Shown here: positions 9,834 through 21,270 of the stretch, in pieces
Layout: every line of letters begins with the position of its first letter
How positions within the stretch are numbered: position 1 is the stretch's first letter
From: Skeletonema tropicum
Taxonomy: Eukaryota > Bacillariophyta > Thalassiosirophyceae > Thalassiosirales > Thalassiosiraceae
DNA length: 64,000 bases
Direction: 5' to 3'
Assembly: GCA_037178625.1 (NCBI GenBank)
Contig: CM074148.1
Span: 1,178,001 to 1,242,000 of the forward strand
The notes under the pieces: model-generated
Database searches by the model: none
What the model saw: the letters and a program-made list of their open reading frames with translations, nothing else
What the model was told of the DNA's origin: nothing
Made by a program: the position numbers and the translations under genes

Positions 9834-12800
9834 ACACTTGATAGGTGTCTTATCTCATCTCTTGACTCCATACTCCATCAACTCGATTCCTACGTACCTC
9901 TTGTACAAGATGTCATCCGGCATTCCAATTTCGCGCAAAAATTCATGTTAAAAATTTCCCGCGTCTTTAGATGGGTCGTAGATATAGCCGGAATCGAGTT
10001 TTGAGTTTTTGGATGCGGCAGATTTTGCGTGGGTCACTCCAGCGGGGAACGGGGCGCCCCATCCATCATTTTTCTAGCCGTTTCACACACTTTTCAAATT
10101 CAGATCACTTTGCACACCAGAACCATGGCAGAGAGGGCTGCTATGGTATGGAGCGGAACGCCGGCCGGCATCAGTGGGCCGGTATGAACTCATGATGTGA
10201 AGGAATCACGGTGATAGCGCTCGTAGCCTTTATTTTGGGTGTCGCCTACACAAATTGACCGTTATTTTGAAACAAATGCAACAACAGCACCGCCCACTCA
10301 TGAACAGAGGACCTTTGGGCCGTAATCACTCTTCCATTACTGGACTAAACGATATAACAATTGCAGACGAGTCGGCTCCATCTCAATCCTTGAGGAACCG
10401 CCGATATGAGACCCCTTGACTATCCATCGACGCAGCGTTGCTAACCGCACAATTACGGCACAACAACAATAGGGAGGGTTATGGGGATACAACAACAAAT
10501 AAAGCGCGAAGATATTGACAATACGACAATATAGTGATGTTGATAGATATAGCGGCGTCTCATCTCCATGTGGTGTGGTTCAGGTGACATTATGGCCATG
10601 TTGTGGTAACTCATGTCAGTAATTATTATTCAACACTTTGAGGGAAGGCATTGCACCTTGAGGGGAGGGGATACTGATCCAGAGGCTATTGCATGCAACA
10701 ATATGATGACCTTTTCAGGTGGATTATACTTTTATGGGCTGCCATTGCTATTGTCAACTGCTGGTACTCCTTCCATCGTCACTCTCAATATTACGGCTTC
10801 GGTGGAGACAATCTAGCTTACAATCAATCTGAGATGTCGGGTGACTTACTATTCAGCTTCAGGCTTCAGTAGCAGCGGCAACGGGAGTGTTGATAACTGT
10901 GCCGTCTCTATGATAGGATTCGGTAATTTTCATTGTTATCATCGAGGCAAAGAGGCTGCCTTCTGTACTAAATGAAGCGAAGCATCCACCATGAACGAAT
11001 CTGCTGCAAGAGATGAATAGGGTGTCAAAGAAACAATACAAGTATCCGCCGGCAGAACCTATTAATTTGGAACTAGTGCGGATAATCTTTTGTTGAGAAG
11101 TACTGCACTGGATGGATGGTGTGGTGACATATCTAAGAAGGTTTGTCAGCTAGAAGAAAAGAGAGTCTATTGGACGAATCTATCTGGGGTGTAACATGTG
11201 GCTTCCTGTCGACCAATGCAACAATCAATATAATAATAACAGCATAAAACTGTTACATATATTCATTCTTATTTTAATGATAGTATTATCATAGTAGACT
11301 CAACTTTCACACAAGCACTTACATAGTCTGCTAGATTACATGTTGATAATAACATGGTACTGGCTGCAGCGGATATAAAGAGCAAGGTGGCTTTGGTCTT
11401 GCATTATCAATGGAAACTGGACTTTACATCAATTGTTTGGCCATGTGACTGTGATATTATGTGTCCTTGCAATCGTTGATACCATCCAATGGTGAGGCTT
11501 TATGCGCACACGTGAATCTGGTCACCATGACGAAAATACACCGTCAAGACATGGCCTAGCAGTGATTCCAAGGCAGACACCATGGTATTTTGACCACCCA
11601 TATCGGTCAAAATTATCAATATAAAGCAGAGAGCGCTGTGGAGGGCCTGTCAATCGAATATTGCGTGTCCTCGTCGACGATAATAACCACCTCCACCAAA
11701 ATAGACCAAAAATCGATGCCTTAGATATAGCCGTCGATACGTCTGTAGGTTCTCGATTTCGTAACCTGCCGACTACATGAGCGTTTTATACGTTAAAAAC
11801 TGATATAAATGATAGCTTGATGATGTGTTAGAATCCGAATTGATCGTGCTATGGCTTGGCCGCCCAACATGATGGTCGTGATGGGCTGCCGATTTGTGAG
11901 ATGTGGGATGAAAAAAGATGCCGCATCCAAAAAATTCTACCGGCTACCCATTACCCATTCAACATCATGGGAAAATGAACCAAAATACCATGATGCCGGC
12001 ATAGTGGGAAAAATCGTATCTCCTCAACTCTCCAGAAACTTAGTTGGCGCTAGGCCCATCTGAGCAGCTGAGATCACGGAGAAACTTTTGATCCACCTGG
12101 CACACTAAGTTACAATTGTCTCGCCCCAAACCTCCAAACCAAAATAAGCCTACGAAATCACGAAAAACAACCTCTGCCGTCCTCCAATTCCACTCAATAT
12201 GAATGGTACAATCGGTCTCTCTCCATCAATCCTCGCTGTCGCTTATACATATGGACATTGGGTGTTGGTGTGGTTCATTGCTAGTGATAGTGACTTCATA
12301 TGGCCATAGCACTCCGTCGGGCACCAATATTGCTGCTGCATTACATCATCGATTACAAACAAATGTCACCCATTTCATTGTTCTATTCCGACCTCTAATC
12401 ATGGCGATACAACTAAACACGACACAAGAGCTATCAATAATATGTAAGGATCGCTTTGTATCGTGAAGTTGACAATAGAGATCCGATTTCACTCCCTACA
12501 CTATCATCGGCGAACTCAATCTTTACATCACAAGACAAACACATCATGGCCATTTACAGAACAAATCCGATGGTAACATCATTCAAATCAACCTTACCAC
12601 CCGACAACAACGGCACAACAACTATTGTACGTTATTGATGATGTAGGGTCATAGTTGAGTGACTTGAAGTTCGATTGGGTGGAATAGGTGCACATATTGT
12701 CTCCGAAGAAGGCTGTTGTTATGACGCTACATTGCGTCTGAATGGATCGGAGTAGGTTCTTCAACGACTTTTTAAGGCTCTCAGGTTTCGATGAATTAAT

Positions 12801-13034
12801 GTTCGAAGGATAAAGCTGCATATTGTCACTGCTGACATCGTTGGAATGCACAAAGAGTATTCTCTCTTATGAGATAGTTGATTTGCACATGAATATATGT
12901 TGATGCATTCTAAATAGTATTTGATTGATAAACTGCTATGGAATGGCATTTGTGCACTATAAGTGGATTTATATGATGGTAGTGAAGTGAGGTGGTGAAA
13001 AATGTGCAAAATCATATGACATCCAGCTGAAGAA
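9834..13034. other. 3.2 kb of intergenic sequence, no gene supported
   Basis: Read on both strands. There are only short open frames without family resemblance, no splice-joined coding run and no tandem repeat. It may be decayed transposon or long intergenic DNA. Confidence 0.4.
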
Positions 13035-13536
13035 ATGTACAATACTGCTTGCCATCTCGTTAGCGTTAGATATTGCAGCATCAAATGCCAAAAAGAACAT
13101 CGATCACAACACAAGCGAACGTGCAAGAAAAGAGCAGCTGAGTCACATGATGAACTTTTATGTCAACAACCCGAAAGCACCCATCGTGGAGATTATCCAA
13201 TTTGCTTCTTGCCGCTACCGCACGATGTACTTAAAACTACGAGAATGAATGCTGCAGCAAAATTGTCTGCCGATTGGAGGCCATCTCTGGGCTAGGCACA
13301 ACCTTGGACGCTTCGAGTTTGAGAAGAGTAGGTATGCCAGAGCAGCCAAACATTGGATTATTGCTGCCAATCTAGGTCATGACGAATCCCTATTTGTAAA
13401 GTCGTGTTACAGAGATGGAGTGATTACACAAAGAAGAGTTTGCCACAGCTCTTCGTGCTCATCAGACTGCCATTGAAGCAACCAAGAGTCCTCAGAGGGA
13501 GGAAGCAGCTGCAGAAGTAACACATCTTTGGTAAGT
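13035..13536 (+). pseudogene. MYND zinc finger / Sel1-repeat protein, internally deleted (copy A)
   Basis: The first part encodes a MYND-type finger tail, RYCSIKCQKEHRSQHKR and then CKKRAAE, followed by the linker PESTHRGDYPICFLPLP typical of a diatom family. In that family a RING-like segment and Sel1 repeats follow. Here the frame jumps directly to GGHLWARHNLGRFEFEKSRY and AAKHWIIAANLGHDES, the last Sel1 repeats, so the middle is deleted. A frame change separates the two parts. The family is thought to mediate protein-protein contacts. This copy is a pseudogene, paired with 24745-25325. Confidence 0.75.
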
Positions 13537-13774
13537 CATACTATATTGAAGATTATCAAAGAGAAAGAAGGGGCTGGCATCTGGCATCGTCAGAAGAGGG
13601 GGACCAAATTGAAAGATTTGCACCGTCACTGATGATGAAAAAATGAAGCCAGAGATGAAGCAAAGAGATTATGCCAAAGCAGAGGATGTACAAGTTAGAA
13701 AGGAGGAGTGTGTAGGAAGTATTGGGCAATGGAATCACTATGCAGAAGCGAAAGGTACGTGGTTAGATGTTCCA

Positions 13775-14020
13775 GATTCGGTGGCACAATTAAATAGTGT
13801 AGGCTGTCAGTCTTTGGAAGCTAGTAAATTGAGACTGGAGGAACTTCAGCTGCAGATGGAATATCTCCGTCGACTCATTCTTGGGAATTCCACTCGCTCT
13901 TCCTCTTACCCGATACTCAACTCTATTTCGACTTGTTTTGTGGACACCTTGCATTCTCGATCAAGGTTACTTTTCTCGGGATATGGCCTAATTCCAGAAT
14001 GTGATGATTTTAGGAGTTGA
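13775..14020 (+). pseudogene. Copied 3' end of the DML1/Misato gene (copy A)
   Basis: The plus-strand translation gives DSVAQLNSVG and then LGNSTRSSSYPILNSIST and FVDTLHSRSRLLFSGYGLIPE. These match the C-terminal codons of the intact gene at 21271-24294 (minus). The middle is shortened and shifted in frame. This is a fragment without a start or the tubulin-like domain, so a non-functional duplicate. Confidence 0.75.
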
Positions 14021-14248
14021 TGTTATCGCAGTAGTACTGATTAGTCTGTACATGACGTAAAATCATAGCGTACCGTGTTACTCTTAACGCTGCTAGAGCG
14101 AGGTAGCAGAAGTAGTGTTGGTTCATTGTCAAAAGAGTATAAAAGCATTGCTGATCTCATACGAATAATAGACAAAATAATGATTCCGACTCTTTCATAT
14201 TATGATGTTAAGAATCGAACCAAGGGAATAACTAATCGAACCAAGATC

Positions 14249-17187
14249 TCAAGTAGCACAAACAGGTTTAGGTCCCCTAGCCAAGATTTCATTGCTCTCT
14301 TCCTCTGACAAGACTTGAGTCACTGATGTAGCCGATCCTCCAACCCTATTCTCCACTTGACGCCAATTTTCACCATACAGTGATGTGAGGATCTTATCAT
14401 AATCGCAGGGGATGTAAATAGTAGTAAAGTAAAATTGCGCTTCCGTGAAACAATTCAAGTCGGTGTCAAAGAAGCTTCCTACTTGAGTAGTATCTCCAAC
14501 TTTGAACTGAAATTGATGTTGTGGTGTAGAAGAAGCAAAGAAATGTTGTTGTGAGATATATTTTGTAGTCTGTTCATATTAGTATCATATCCCGCCAGTC
14601 TTGATTCAGGTTCCAAATAAAAGTACTATGAACATGATGATGATGAATCTCGAACTCCAACAAAAGTACTTACATTGCTTGGGCTCATCCGTTCGTCAGT
14701 ATCAACAAGTCGATAATCACCTCCCTGCTCGTTGTACCGGAAAGAATCCTTTGTGTGAGGTTCATGATTGAAGCCAGCTTTGTTAGCTCGAGGGTAAATG
14801 TACTGGGTTCCCTCCTGGCCAAAACCACTAATAGTGGTCGTACGTAGATGGTATATAGAGGGCATTATAACACCTCCCAAACCCTAACATTCAAGGAATA
14901 CACCACCAAAGACCTCTACAACAGAGTCCAAGCCCAAAAATCCGCAATGAAAACGCCCAAATAGAAGTAGAGATAGCTATATACACACCATAAAATCGCT
15001 ATTTTAGTGACCACTAATTAGTGGTCGAGAATTATGTGTTGTTGTGTAATTGTTTATGCTTCCCCCAACAAACAGTGCACATGGGAACCTTCTTATGATA
15101 TGTGGAGTAGGTTTTGACCTCTATGCGGCATGTGGCACGCCTATCCTTGATGTACTGTGTGCCAACCTTCTGCCGACATTTTGTAAAATCTGGCTTGAAT
15201 TCAAGCACGGGCTTGACCGTCTAGCTCGCCTGTTGGGGCGAATAGGAGAGCAGGAAGCTTTCCTGCACTGCATATGATGTTGTTCTAACATTTACTTGGC
15301 TGATTGACGACGAAAATCACGTTGGGGTGGAGAATTCTCAACTCTAGTATGCGATATCTTGACACGAGAAGGGCGCAAATTAGCGCAAATTCTGCTGAAA
15401 TGAGGTGTAGGCGCAGGTTTAGCGGAGATAACAGCCAATCAAAGGATATCGTCGTGTACATTAATGTCGTTGTGGTCGCTGTGCAAGAGATCACCATCGG
15501 ATTTGCATGACTTATTGGCCAAACATACATCATAGAGTGGTGATTTGGTGCTGATGGATGCCAATTTTTTTTTGGAAAAAATGCGCTACACCACAACCTG
15601 GCATCACCTGCAGCCGCCCTGTCATTAATTTGGACCATTCCACCAACAATATTCCTATAATTAATATCATATGATGCTGTCTTTGTTTTTATTCCATTTA
15701 AAGCGGTTGATTTGTCGAATAATTATTGAATATTGCCATTATATTTGTGTCGATAAATCGTCATCATCGCATCCCCGTCGCTTCAATTCATGTGAGATGC
15801 TAACCAAAACGAACTCTCTTGGGTAGATGGGCCGCTTTCCATGTCCCCATCTGTAGATAGGTTGGCCGCTTTGGGTAGGGATCGTTGTTTTCGAGTAGAA
15901 TACCGTCGTATGTCGACTGCAAATAACTTTGCATGGTGGTTGGGACATCATCCGGTTGCCGGTGAAGTTTGTGCATGATTGTTGTAGGATCCAGGCCATC
16001 TCGATGCTCTTCTTCGACCACCTGGTTAGCCACTCATATTGTGACTGTTGTGGTATGCTTTCTGATGGGTAAAAGCATCTACTAAATGCAGATACGACGG
16101 CTCGTATGCCGGGCCTCTTTCGCCATGGTGATGGTGTGATGAAATGTGAGTTCTACGGGTGGCAACATTTTTGATATCAATTCCTACGTACCCCCAAGTT
16201 GAAGTTGCAAAACTTCCGAAAAAAACTCGTCGGCTGTTCGCCAAATTTGTCAGTAGGCTAGTGTTTGAACGTTAATAGGTTGGGCCCTCTCCAGGGAACA
16301 CGTGAGATAATAGGTGTACGCATTGTCAAGACATTGAAGAGGGTGCCACCTGAATTATAGAACGTTTGAGCGATTCTAAGTGTGTCGTAGGAGTACGTAA
16401 ACTGACCACTAATTAGTGTTTTTTCCGCTAATTAGTGGCCCCAGGAGGGAACCCAGTACCCACCAGTTTTACGGTATGGATACACAGCGTAGGCAGTAAT
16501 CGAAACTCCCCTTCGGCTAAACTCAGCACCGTGAAACGGATAACGTTCATCTTGTGTCCCAGGCACAATGCCCTTCCAATTAACCCAAGTATCTTTAGTA
16601 GGGTGCAACTTGATGTCAAAGTCTCCTACAGTTCCAGTCATCGCTGCCTCTCCCAATCCCAATCGAAGCACATCCTCGTAAACCACCGCCATATCATCGT
16701 CCACATTTTCATTTGGAAGGAAGCCACCATGCCGAACGATGCCCAATAGAAAACCATTCCTTGGGAAGAATCGAATATTGTGCTTTAAATAAAGATCATT
16801 AATGAACTGGCTAGTGTTAATAATTCTTTGCACCTTGACACAATTTCCTCCGTTTTTATCGGTGACATAACGGAATGGAAAGGGTTTGGGAATGTTGCGA
16901 CGAGGACGAGAGAGCCAGGCGGATGAGTTTGAGTGTGGGTCGAATGACGAGTCTCCCTGTTGTTTATTAAGCTCGTCATTTCGGCGTAGACGTGCAAGCT
17001 GTAGTGGTGTATCTTTTGTTGATTCTCCCACGTTGATGCTGGATTTTGTGCGAGCTACATCAGCAGGTTTGAATTGAAATGTCCCATAGTAATTGAAAGT
17101 TGTTATCGCAACTGCACAGAACAAAGCGAGGACAAGATAGGAGAGAGGAATCCTATGAGATCCACCGCCTCCACCTAATGATCTCAT
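14249..17187 (-). pseudogene. LicD/fukutin-like transferase split by a transposon (copy A)
   Basis: Exon 1 runs from an ATG at 17187 to about 16459 and resumes at 14799-14674. The donor is GTAAGT at 14673, the acceptor AG at 14508-14507, and exon 2 is 14506-14249. It encodes an anchor (YLVLALFCAVAITTF), then FPRNGFLLGIVRHGGFLP and NENVDDDMAVV, the acidic LicD-type motif region, ending in FTTIYIPCDYDKILTSLYG. The frame is continuous on both sides of the insertion, so the 1.65-kb transposon at 14803-16456 is the only lesion I see. As it stands the protein would end after residue 251 with a short tail. The LicD family transfers phosphocholine or ribitol/glycerol phosphate in the Golgi; the exact substrate here is unknown. 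Its 5' end differs from the paralogue at 26098. Confidence 0.75.
14803..16456. mobile_element. 1.65-kb non-autonomous DNA transposon inserted in the LicD-like gene
   Basis: The ends are inverted copies of CTGGGTTCCCTCCTGG. The element is flanked by TA (or the palindrome GTAC, 14800-14803 and 16456-16459) on both sides. The paralogous gene at 26650 shows the empty site, with a single GTAC. Inside, the palindrome CCACTAATTAGTGG or variants recurs near both ends (14826, 15012, 16405, 16425). Short minus-strand open frames (15739-16244) are broken, and I cannot assign a transposase. Confidence 0.85.
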
Positions 17188-17632
17188 ATTGTGTGGTACT
17201 ATACTGATTGGAAGGGATGTTTTGGACTGCAGGATGTTGGATCTTTGAAGACGTGGAGGTGAAGACGTCGTCGTAGATCGATACGAAAATGTAGGATTGA
17301 TAATATTAATTTATGTACCATATCCGCGAATTAAAGAGTAATTCGCAGCCGCCGCCGCCGCACCCACAGGCCTCAATTTGACTCAATAAATAGCAAAAGC
17401 GGCGCTTCAACTTCACATCATCAATAAACTTCAACCTTCACCACGGCCACACAGGCCACAGCCACGCATCGATACGTGCAGCCTGCCCCGACCATCTCGC
17501 ACAGAGTCACGTCGCAATCGCAGCTGTTCAACCAAAGAACAGCAGCAAACGCCTGTCGCAGTCTCATTGCCATCCATCATTGCATTGCTTCTCTTCCGAA
17601 GTAGGAGTACCTAGAGCACTCACCTAATTTTG
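16999..17632 (-). repeat. Shared 5' module (upstream region plus signal anchor), copy 2
   Basis: Partner of 5779-6428. Homology starts inside the coding region (after the codons for STKD) and extends through the ATG and ~450 bases upstream. In this copy it is joined to the LicD-like body. Confidence 0.85.
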
Positions 17633-17692
17633 AGTGCAACGTGTGACAAACCGATAGTAGTGTAAAAAGTAGCGTGTAAGTACAAAAAAATA

Positions 17693-17880
17693 CATTCAGT
17701 GTGTCCACAGAAATTGCCCGCGTGAGTGTCAGCTCGTTGGTGCGGGCAAATATCGTGGACGGGCAATCACCGAAACGGCATTTGTTAGTGTCCGGGATTC
17801 ATGTGTCCGGATTTCTGAGCGGGCAAATACTGTGGACGGGCATATTTTGAGGCGGGCAATTTCTGTAGACACACTGAATG
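17693..17880. mobile_element. 188-base MITE with TA target duplication
   Basis: Terminal inverted repeats of about 27 bases begin CATTCAGTGTGTC and continue YACAGAAATTGCCC. TA flanks both ends (17691-17692, 17881-17882). This fits a Tc1/mariner-type MITE. Internal GCGGGCAAATA and GTGGACGGGC motifs are repeated. It sits at the start of the dispersed repeat also found at 9713, whose copy lacks the insertion. Confidence 0.85.
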
Positions 17881-17881
17881 T

Positions 17882-17993
17882 ATTCCGCTTCGCTTCGGCC
17901 TCCGGAAGTAGTGGCAGATAGAGTGGCAGTGGCATTGGGCACATCCCTGAGTGGCAGTGGGTAATGTGTTTCGCATTACCTTTACCTTACCGA
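17882..17993. repeat. ~120-base dispersed repeat, copy 2
   Basis: Matches 9713-9833, including GGCATTGGGCACATCCCTGA and GTAATGTGTTTCGCATTACC. Confidence 0.7.
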
Positions 17994-18042
17994 ACACGTG
18001 AGTACCAGGGCACGTCTGGGATTCAAAAAGTATCGTGTAGTG

Positions 18043-18964
18043 TCTAGAGTTGGGTCACGTTCCATCACGGGAAAAAAGTTGGGACAAGGAAATTTGTCAG
18101 ATCGGGTGGATGGAATCACGGGTGCAAATGGAACCAAAAAATGAAAAATTGCTTTGTTATCAGTTAAATAGGCCATTTAGCTTTAGATATACCTTTTACA
18201 ATGCTCTGCATGGCCAATAAGTCCCCCGCAACTCTCCTGGGGTAGCAATTCAATGCACTCAAAAGATCAACAAGTGGTCATGCTGGCCAATATCCATGTC
18301 GTCATCCTTCAATGGAGGAAGGTAGGCATCCACTAGCGACAATCCAGTCAACTCTTCATAGTATATGTGGAGAAGGCGGTTATTTTCACGAGTGTACATG
18401 ATTCGTGCAGCAAGTTCTGGGTCCATTCTGGCCCATCCACTTGAGATGCACGGCTCCAGACTCTGGCAGGAATGGCAAGGAAAGCTCGAGCCAAGTTGGC
18501 AACTGTTGGAAACCTGTGCTCATTCACACTCCACCACACCAATGGGTCGTAGAAATCTCCGTCGGAATTCTTGATGGGCAAAGAATTGACTGCATGAAGA
18601 AAGGATTGCAGTTCAGAGTGACACTTCTTGTTCAGCATGTCAATATTTCCAAGATCATCATGGCTTGCATCAACTAACCCGCTCTCAAAGTTATCAAAGA
18701 TGAGCTAGAGCGGCAGATGACCACCATGGGGAAGCCATCGGAGGCAGAGCAATAAGTAGGCCGATGTGCATCATGTTTTTTGATCGGAAGACTTGCCCGA
18801 GTGAGGGTCTTACAGTATTTATGTATGCACGTGGTGAGGAGAGTCCGTCAATTTCAATAGGTTATGGGTCCTCACGGGTCTTCACGTGATGAAGGGTCGC
18901 GTGATTGGATTTCACGGATCACGTGACTCACGTGAGTACTCACACCTCGTGACCCAACTCTAGA
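18043..18964. mobile_element. 922-base non-autonomous element with 6-base target duplication
   Basis: The ends are inverted TCTAGAGTTGGGTCACG and the element is flanked by GTAGTG on both sides (18037-18042, 18965-18970). The interior has only short open frames (18348-18638 minus, 18365-18574 plus) with no transposase motif. Many CACGTGA/TCACGTG motifs are clustered in the right third (18840-18950). Confidence 0.8.
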
Positions 18965-18970
18965 GTAGTG

Positions 18971-19229
18971 TCGGATCGGATGTGTGTATGTAGCGAACTC
19001 CTCATTTATTCGCACAAGCACAAGCTGCAATCAAATTACTGTAACATGATGATTAACAACAGAAAAGAATTCATCTACAATACTAATGATAAAGTGCAAA
19101 TTGACTCACGAATGCTAGGTAGCGACGGGATTCTCCATCTTATTGAGGATAATATCCGAACCGCAGGCGAGAATGGAACCAATTGAGATGTTACCAATGG
19201 TGATTTATTTTCTAGTTGCTGGATGAGTG
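18971..19229. other. Intergenic sequence
   Basis: No feature is supported. It may contain an upstream exon of the zinc-finger gene at 19230. Confidence 0.35.
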
Positions 19230-19731
19230 TCTTGATCTATAGATAGAGTCAGCTGAGAAAGGCTGAAGCGGCGGCCGATGCTGCCGAGAGAAAGGAGACA
19301 TCTAAGCGTAAGTCATCTCGAAAGAAGATACAAGTTAGTAATCGAGATAACACATCGGCGGTGAGTCGTAGATCATCAAAAAGGAAGAGGAAGAGGCCGA
19401 CGACAGAGGTGGATCAATTCCGAACAAAAATCAGGCGAGATGGAAGGCGAAGAAGACTTTGCACTGCTGAGGGATGTACAAATATTGTCAATTGTAAAGG
19501 AGTGTGCAGGAGGCATGGAGCTAAGATAAAGTACAAACTATGTATAGCAGCGAAGGATGCGCAAAACACGTCCAGGAAGGAGGAGTTTGCATTAGGCACG
19601 GGGCAAAGGTCAAACGATGCAGCAAAGAAAGATGCACAAATATGGTCGTCAAAGGAGGGGTGTGCAGGAGGCACAGGGCGTATCAAAATACAAATGACGA
19701 ATCTACTGCTTTTGGATCAGAATTTGAATAG
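19230..19731 (+). pseudogene. Repeated C-C-H zinc-finger protein (WRKY19-like repeats), frameshifted
   Basis: A basic N-terminal region rich in Arg, Lys and Ser (SRRSSKRKRKRP) leads to three finger repeats of the form C-x4-C-x(n)-GVC-R-H: LCTAEGCTNIVNCKGVCRRH, then YSSEGCAKHVQEGGVCIRH, then CSKERCTNMVVKGGVCRRH. Such repeats are abundant in diatoms and presumably bind nucleic acid or metal. Repeat 1 and repeats 2-3 are in different frames, so one base is gained or lost near 19548. Before that point the frame opens near 19230 after a possible AG acceptor, so upstream exons may exist. It is either a recent pseudogene or a sequencing error. Confidence 0.6.
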
Positions 19732-19936
19732 ACTACTGCAACTCTACCCCAGCCCAATGATCATAACTCTGGACCGTGCATCATCGGCATTTTTTTCGTG
19801 CTGTTTCCTTCGTCGATTTTGGGGGCGAAAAAGAAGGAGAAAAGAAGGAGGAAAGTTCGCGTGCTCTGGATGGCTCTGGGTAGTAGCACTGCTACTAGAG
19901 GATGCAGACTACTATTGTTATTCTTCTCTTCGATAA

Positions 19937-21270
19937 ATATTATTTCATTATCTAATTGAAGTCTAGCCACCCTGCTACGAGATTGGCTTCAAGCCAAGGG
20001 TTCAGAATGCATTGGCATCTTGAATGCATCCAAGCAGGAGCTAAACTATTGATATGGATAGTATGTACGGTTGTAACTCTCTTTCATGTGTGCCAACACT
20101 GTTTGTTATAAGGTTACAATCCTCTCCAATCTTCTACTGTGCAGCAGAACTGAGTAGTTGTTGAATCTCAAATCCTATATGTCACATTTGCCGCATAGAG
20201 TTGAATACCATCAGTAATGCTTTCTCGCTCTCATATTACGTATTCGTTTGTTTCAAATTGTGCAACCTTGTCCACTATCACACGACTCAAATTGGCACCA
20301 GCAGAGTAATTTATGTGTCATAGTCGATGCAGGTCATACTAGGTAGTAATTGTTGCGTGCGGATGCATATGTTGTACAGAGGTATGCCCACTTTATACGC
20401 TACACAAAGCAACTTGAAAACACGAATGATGCAGCAACTAACACCAGGAAAAACGTATCTTTGACCAAGCCGGTACTTATGAATCATTAGAAGAGTATTT
20501 CCACTATGAGGAGGGGCAAGAGCTTCACCTGACACATCTGTTTTGTTTGATGTCGAGCGACGACGCCCAAAGCGCCAACAATCATCACGTGTTGAGTATT
20601 TTGTGAGCTCGACGACGAGGCAACACATTTATCTGATTGTCAGCAACATCAGAGATATTCTTTACCTCGTTCATTTTGTGTTGGTTAAACGGAATCGTCC
20701 GACGATGGAGGATAGAGGGAGCCGTCGACGCGTAGATTGTGTCACAACATCAACGTGATGTTTGCGCATAATTTGCATAAATACGATGGCGATTTGAGAG
20801 TTCTGCCTCTATAGATCAATCCAAAGGACCGTTCGGATGCGGTCGATGATCAAGACGCTATTCTTGGGGACTTGGTAGTTGTGTATGCCGCATGTTGGCG
20901 CCGGCAATCTCTGACGGACATCATGGTTTGATGGGGGTAGGTTGTTGCGAAACTGGTCATGAATCGGAAGCTCTACGTGATTTATCTCTATGCGATAGAC
21001 GAGTAACGTTGAACCTCGTGACTTGAAGTGACCGTATTTGCATTTCCTCCGTGACCTTATTTGCACCACCACCGTGACCGTATTTGTAAGAAACAGCACA
21101 AAAACGTTGCCATCATCGGACAAGAAGGAAGGAGAGCTCCCGGAGAGGTGGCCATTGTCTGTCAAGAGATCTTGGAGAAGTGATAATTTTGCTGCATTTG
21201 TGTCTTTCGTGCAACAATGAGGTAAAAAAAGTAGTTCTTATTTTTATGTAGGTTATGCAATCAATACTAC
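19937..21270. other. Intergenic sequence downstream of DML1
   Basis: About 1.3 kb with no recognised gene. A minus-strand open frame at 20809-21165 is the longest, but it shows no motif and I do not call it. Confidence 0.4.
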
